NCBI RefSeq assembly: GCF_004006635.1
Contig: NZ_CP034842.1
Span: 310,001-374,000 of the forward strand
DNA: 64,000 bases
Direction of reading: 5' to 3'
Source: Fusobacterium necrophorum subsp. necrophorum
GTDB taxonomy: Bacteria > Fusobacteriota > Fusobacteriia > Fusobacteriales > Fusobacteriaceae
Shown: positions 57,280-64,000 of the stretch, piece by piece
Position numbering within the stretch: the stretch's first letter is position 1
Layout: each line of letters begins with the position of its first letter
Notes under the pieces: generated by a model
What the model was told of the DNA's origin: nothing
Database searches by the model: none
The model's input: the letters and a program-made list of their open reading frames with translations, nothing else
Made by a program: the position numbers and the translations under genes

Positions 57280-58455
57280 CTACAACATATTACTTAAAGA
57301 AAAAATAGGTAAGTAAACAGCAATAATCACAGCCCCAATGCATAAACCAAATATGATAAAAATACTCGGCTCCAACCATGATAAATATTTTTGAATTTTC
57401 AAATGTATTTCCTCACGAGTATACATAGCAATTTTATGAAAAATTTCATCTATATTTCCAGTTTCTTCTCCTAAAGCAAGAAAATATAAATCTTTTGGTG
57501 AAAAAATTCCTAATTCTCTTAAAGCATGATAAACTTTTTCCCCCTTATATATCCTTTTTTTCATAGAGCTAAATTGTTTTTTGAACTCTAAATTTTCAAT
57601 TTCTTTCTCTAAAATGGCAAAAGTTTCCTGAAAAGAAAAACCGGATTTTAATAAAATTTCCAAATAATTCGATATTTGTAAACTCAATATTTTTCTATAA
57701 ATTCCGGATTGATAAACATAATGAAATATGAATTTATCTATTTTACACTGTATTTTTTCATCATATTTTCTAGAAAAAATCCAATATAAAAGAATAGAAA
57801 AAATACTGAATATAAACAAAAATATAGGAAGAAAATATTTGATTTTTAACAGAATTCTAGTAAAAAATGGTAATTGCATTCCTGTATCTTGAAATAAAGA
57901 TAGAAGTTTCGGAAAAACAAAATAAAGTAAAAGAGAAAGAATAACGAAAGAAAAGAAAATGAGAAAACAAGGATAAAATAAAATTGAGGAAAGTTGCTTT
58001 TTTAATTTTTGCTTTTGCTCCATTTCAGAAATAAGCAATTCCAAAGCATTTTCTATATTTCCACTTTCTTCACCAATATAGAAAACATTTAAAAAAAATT
58101 TTCTAAAAAATTGGGAATTCGATGCAAAAGATTCTGTCATACTCTTTCCTTGCCGTATTTTATTTAAAATGTTGTCCAATATTTTTCTTTTAAATGCATT
58201 ATTATCATAATCTTGCATTACTTTTAATGCTTCCAAATAAGACAACCCATTCTTCAAAAGAAATAGAAATTCTTTCGTAAAAGACAATAAATATTTTTTT
58301 CGATAAAAGGAAAAAGAGAGTTTTTTTCTAATATAAAAAATCTTGTCCTCCATCCCTATATTTAAAGCTCGATATACTTCTTGTTCATTTTCCGCTATCA
58401 GATACCTCCATTTTATTTTTTTATCTTGGTATAAAACAATGTAATAGTGTTTCAT
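57280..58455 (-). CDS. Type IV pilus/T2SS inner-membrane platform protein (GspF/PilC)
   Basis: Polytopic platform protein of 391 residues from ATG 58453-58455, overlapping the ATPase stop (ATATGA). Two T2SSF repeats are visible: FTKEFLFLLKNGLSYLEALKVM with GEESGNIENAL, and LQISNYLEILLKSGFSFQETFAIL with LGEETGNIDEIFHKIA. Three membrane helices, including FLIFFSFVILSLLLYFVFPKL. A longer upstream frame lies inside the ATPase gene and was rejected. Confidence 0.92.
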   Translation of the reverse strand: MKHYYIVLYQDKKIKWRYLIAENEQEVYRALNIGMEDKIFYIRKKLSFSFYRKKYLLSFTKEFLFLLKNGLSYLEALKVMQDYDNNAFKRKILDNILNKIRQGKSMTESFASNSQFFRKFFLNVFYIGEESGNIENALELLISEMEQKQKLKKQLSSILFYPCFLIFFSFVILSLLLYFVFPKLLSLFQDTGMQLPFFTRILLKIKYFLPIFLFIFSIFSILLYWIFSRKYDEKIQCKIDKFIFHYVYQSGIYRKILSLQISNYLEILLKSGFSFQETFAILEKEIENLEFKKQFSSMKKRIYKGEKVYHALRELGIFSPKDLYFLALGEETGNIDEIFHKIAMYTREEIHLKIQKYLSWLEPSIFIIFGLCIGAVIIAVYLPIFSLSNML

Positions 58456-59924
58456 ATTACTCCTATCATTTCTTCCAGAGAAATTATTCCAAGTTTTACT
58501 TTCTCCAAAGCATTCTCTTGTAAAGAAACAAGTTGAGGTTTTGTTTCCGTTCTTCCATCTCGACATAAAATCCAATTTCGGTTATATTCATTTGCAAGAA
58601 AAATTTCATAAATTCCAATTCTTCCTGAATATCCTTTGTAATTACAACAAGAACATCCCAGAGAATGATATGATTTCATTTCCTCTTGCCGATTCATTCC
58701 TATCAAAGAAAGTAATTGTTTTGTATTGTCATTTTCAACTTTACAGTAAAAACAATTCTTTCTGAGTAATCGTTGAGATAAAATCATCAATAGAGAATTT
58801 GCAATCAAAAAAGGACTAATTCCTAAATTACAAAGTCTATCAATGCACTGTATAGAATCTTTAGCATGAATACTTGAAAAGACTAAATGTCCTGTTAAAG
58901 CTGCTTTGATTGCCAATTCAGCAGTTTCACTATCTCGAATTTCTCCAATCATAATAATATCTGGATCTTGCCTTAATAAAGACTTCAAAATTGTAGAGAA
59001 ATTTAATCCAATCTTTTCCTTACAAGTAATTTGAGTTATTCCATCCAAATGATATTCTACCGGATCTTCGATGGTAACCATATTTATATCTTCTTTATTC
59101 TTATATTCTAAAAAGCTATACAAAGTCGTCGTTTTTCCCGAACCTGTCGGTCCACAATTCAAAATAATTCCGGCACTCGAGGATAGGACTTTTCTTATCA
59201 TATTCAATTGTCCAGTTAGAAAGCCTAAATTTTCTAAATCAAATTTAGAATTATTGCGATCTAAAATTCTTATAACCAATTTTTCTCCATAAATATTAGG
59301 TAAAATAGAAACTCTAAAATCTATTTTTCTTTTTTGTATCATAAGAGAAAAACTTCCATCTTGTGGCAATCTTTTTTCAACAATATTTAATTTTGATAAT
59401 ATTTTTATTTGAGAAATCATAATAGTATGAGATTCTGAAGAAATCATGGCTATTCTTGTCAGTTTCCCATCAATACGAAATCGAATTTGAGAATATTCTT
59501 CAAAAATTTCCAAATGGATATCACTTACTTTTTCTAAAACAGCAGTTTCTATGAGACTTTGAATACATTGAATTGAAAAATTTTTCTCCATCACATAAGA
59601 TGGTTGAAATTTTCTATAATAGATTTGAAAATATTGAAAATAAAAATAAACCAAATATTGAGATACCAAATAACTTATCATTCTTTTCCCTTGAGTTTTA
59701 AAGCCCATATCACCCCCCTCTTTATTAGCAGTCACATAATAAATTGTGTTCTCCGTTTCATAAAAGGCAAAAGAATCTTTTATTTTCCATAAATTAAATT
59801 TTTTATAAGAATGATGAGAATTTTTGAAATCAAAAATTTCTCTTTTGTTTTTGTCTTTCTCAAAAAAATGAATGATCAATTGATATTCTTGAAAATCGAT
59901 AAAATGAAGAAAATATTTTTCCAT
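58452..59924 (-). CDS. Pilus/T2SS assembly ATPase (GspE/PilB)
   Basis: Hexameric motor ATPase of about 490 residues. N-terminal region then EKVSDIHLEIFEEYSQIRFRIDGKL, Walker A NCGPTGSGKTTTLYSF, Asp box IEDPVEYHLDGITQ, Walker B DPDIIMIGEIRDSETAE, His box HLVFSSIHAKDS, and a Cys4 zinc motif (CFYC...CSCC). Of three tandem ATGs the last (59922-59924) is best spaced from GGAG. Only one such ATPase is seen here; no PilT retraction motor. Confidence 0.93.
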   Translation of the reverse strand: MEKYFLHFIDFQEYQLIIHFFEKDKNKREIFDFKNSHHSYKKFNLWKIKDSFAFYETENTIYYVTANKEGGDMGFKTQGKRMISYLVSQYLVYFYFQYFQIYYRKFQPSYVMEKNFSIQCIQSLIETAVLEKVSDIHLEIFEEYSQIRFRIDGKLTRIAMISSESHTIMISQIKILSKLNIVEKRLPQDGSFSLMIQKRKIDFRVSILPNIYGEKLVIRILDRNNSKFDLENLGFLTGQLNMIRKVLSSSAGIILNCGPTGSGKTTTLYSFLEYKNKEDINMVTIEDPVEYHLDGITQITCKEKIGLNFSTILKSLLRQDPDIIMIGEIRDSETAELAIKAALTGHLVFSSIHAKDSIQCIDRLCNLGISPFLIANSLLMILSQRLLRKNCFYCKVENDNTKQLLSLIGMNRQEEMKSYHSLGCSCCNYKGYSGRIGIYEIFLANEYNRNWILCRDGRTETKPQLVSLQENALEKVKLGIISLEEMIGVI

Positions 59925-59926
59925 CA

Positions 59927-60085
59927 TCATTCTCCTAAAAATAAAATTTGCCTTTCAGTCTCCATTTGATATACGATAAGTGAAGAGTATGAAATTTTAT
60001 TTTTCAAATGAAAAATGACCGGAATTCTTTCTTCTATAAAAAGACATAAAAACAAACTGATACTGATTTGATATATTTTCTTCAT
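59927..60085 (-). CDS. Small overlapping protein, 52 residues
   Basis: A short frame filling the gap between the first pilin gene and the ATPase. Its ATG (60083-60085) overlaps the pilin stop (ATGA), and its TGA (59927-59929) overlaps the ATPase start codons. The product begins MKKIYQISISLFLCLFIEERIPVIFHL, one hydrophobic helix after a basic start, then about 25 polar residues. Gene-to-gene overlaps at both ends, as elsewhere in the operon, support a real, translated gene. Function unknown; perhaps a membrane-anchored assembly factor. Confidence 0.6.
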   Translation of the reverse strand: MKKIYQISISLFLCLFIEERIPVIFHLKNKISYSSLIVYQMETERQILFLGE

Positions 60086-60648
60086 TCTTCTCTCCATTCT
60101 TTATAAAATAATTCTCTATTTTTATTTGTTTCTAAATGATATTTTCGAATGTGATGTATATCAATTTCTTTTCCTCTAATTTTACGATATCGTCTTAATC
60201 GTAAAATTTTAGTTTCCTGAAAAGAGGAAAAAGTAATTTTTTCTCTCACAAATCCCTGATAACCAAATAGATAAATGGAGAATGAGGGGCGAATATTTCC
60301 ATTTTGTGTAAGGTGACCATACTTTTGATCCTGGACAGATTCAGAAGTCAGATAGTAAGAAAGATGATTGGGTAATACTACTTTATTTTCTAATAAAAAA
60401 ACTGAATTTTTAATTTCAATCGTTTTCTCCACATTAGAAATCGTAAAATAGTATTCTTTTCGCTGGTAAAAAGATTTCATGGAATACAGATAAAACAACT
60501 TCGAAATTTTCGTTTTTGCTAACTGTAAATCTGAATTTTCTTGATAATTTCGACATAAAGAAGTGGATATCTGTACTACAATCATAACCAAAAGCGCTGA
60601 CACACATACCTCTAATAATGAAAAGCCGCCCTTATTTATTTTTTTCAT
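60082..60648 (-). CDS. Pilin-like protein (GspH/ComGD-like), first gene of operon
   Basis: Prepilin-type protein of 188 residues from ATG 60646-60648, six bases after GGAG. NKGG-FSLLEVCVSALLVMIVVQIS gives the cleavage site, Glu at +5 and hydrophobic helix. The C-terminal half is very basic (KILRLRRYRKIRGKEIDIHHIRKYH), unusual for a pilin. It opens the pilus operon behind a consensus promoter. Confidence 0.8.
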   Translation of the reverse strand: MKKINKGGFSLLEVCVSALLVMIVVQISTSLCRNYQENSDLQLAKTKISKLFYLYSMKSFYQRKEYYFTISNVEKTIEIKNSVFLLENKVVLPNHLSYYLTSESVQDQKYGHLTQNGNIRPSFSIYLFGYQGFVREKITFSSFQETKILRLRRYRKIRGKEIDIHHIRKYHLETNKNRELFYKEWREE

Positions 60649-60670
60649 AAGATTCTCCATTTTTTTATTA

Positions 60671-60686
60671 AGAAATATATATTTCT
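60671..60686. promoter_or_regulatory. 16-bp palindrome at the pilus operon start of transcription
   Basis: AGAAATATATATTTCT is perfectly symmetrical and spans about +1 to +16 of the predicted transcript, an ideal repressor site. Confidence 0.5.
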
Positions 60687-60692
60687 GTTCTC

Positions 60693-60721
60693 ATTATAAC
60701 TCTTATTTTTATTTATGTCAA
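60693..60721 (-). promoter_or_regulatory. Consensus promoter of the pilus operon
   Basis: TTGACA (60716-60721), 17 bases, TATAAT (60693-60698) on the minus strand; a perfect consensus promoter that should be strong unless repressed. Confidence 0.85.
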
Positions 60722-60811
60722 AAATATTATTATTTTCTTTAAATTTGAATATAAAAAAATTAAAATTATTATTTTCATTGATAATAAAGGAAAAATTAAA
60801 GATATTTTTTT

Positions 60812-60829
60812 AAATTACGTATGTAATTT
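60812..60829. repeat. Inverted repeat between 5S and the pilus operon
   Basis: AAATTAC-GTAT-GTAATTT, perfect 7-bp arms, about 95 bases upstream of the pilus promoter and 50 bases from the 5S gene. Role unknown. Confidence 0.35.
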
Positions 60830-60877
60830 TATGTTGATTGAAAAAATATATCAAAAAATTTCCAAAAAATAAAAAAA

Positions 60878-60995
60878 GCTTGGCAAATACATATCCTCCC
60901 GGGTCGCTTCCAACCAAGTACTTTCTGCGTATATGGGCTTAACTTCTAGGTTCGGAATGTGTCTAGGTGTACCCCCATAGCTATACTCACCAAGC
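60878..60995 (-). rRNA. rrf: 5S ribosomal RNA (second copy)
   Basis: Same sequence and layout as 45947-46064, offset by 14,931 bases; identity continues about 20 bases beyond the 3' end. Confidence 0.95.
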
Positions 60996-61082
60996 ATTGT
61001 TACTATAACATACTTTTTCTTTCTTGTCTATCGCTTTTTTCCCATAGACCTTCAAAACTGTATAGTAGTCTCACAAACTCCT

Positions 61083-63995
<2,913 letters not shown>

Positions 63996-64000
63996 TTGTT

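Overview
The window is low-GC, Gram-negative-type chromosomal DNA that fits the genus Fusobacterium. Signs of this are AT-rich spacers with near-consensus TTGACA/TATAAT promoters, an outer membrane (KdsA for Kdo, a TonB-dependent receptor and a large autotransporter, both ending in Phe), a type III glutamine synthetase and anaerobe-type oxygen defence (superoxide reductase next to a PerR-like regulator). The species is not fixed by what I can see. No prophage, insertion sequence or CRISPR array was found.

Layout. 1-5660: most of the S10 ribosomal protein operon on the minus strand (rpsJ to rplN, rplN cut by the window edge). 5.7-13.3 kb: small housekeeping genes, namely PerR and superoxide reductase, truA, an acetyltransferase, a Crp/Fnr regulator, dCMP deaminase, and the ptsH-ispH-rpsA operon. 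13.3-17.8 kb: glutamine synthetase III converging on glutaminase, then rplM-rpsI behind a structured leader. 17.8-22.7 kb: a CstA-family transporter next to a LytS/LytTR two-component system resembling E. coli BtsS/BtsR/BtsT, with a DMT transporter in the regulator operon. 22.8-26.1 kb: a tRNA-Arg, AlkD-like and PhzF-like genes, and an S24-type repressor divergent from a small gene across a repeated motif.

26.2-29.1 kb holds the most unusual cluster: three tightly linked plus-strand genes for a leaderless substrate-binding-like protein with a DUF1858-like head, a HypB-type GTPase with extra Cys pairs, and an ABC ATPase with no permease. They lie behind a GTAAC-N4-GTTAC palindrome centred at -41.5 from the predicted start of transcription. 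29.1-32.2 kb is a DpnII-type (GATC) restriction-modification cassette between two near-identical hairpin terminators. 32.2-38.9 kb is a surface operon: a TonB-dependent receptor whose reading frame depends on a G11 tract, then a 1363-residue autotransporter. 39.1-39.7 kb is a toxin-antitoxin pair; 39.8-45.9 kb is a cell-envelope and repair group (dapF-like, kdsA, murE, ung, a radical SAM protein, an HD protein).

45.9-64 kb: two same-direction rRNA operons about 14.9 kb apart, the second lacking its 16S within the window. They bracket a free-methionine sulfoxide reductase, an unknown gene and a compact type IV pilus/type II secretion operon (four or five pilin-like proteins, one ATPase, platform protein, short prepilin peptidase, GspL/PilMN-, PilO- and secretin-like proteins). 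That operon starts from a perfect consensus promoter with a 16-bp palindrome at the start of transcription. Most genes are on the minus strand, running with the rRNA operons.
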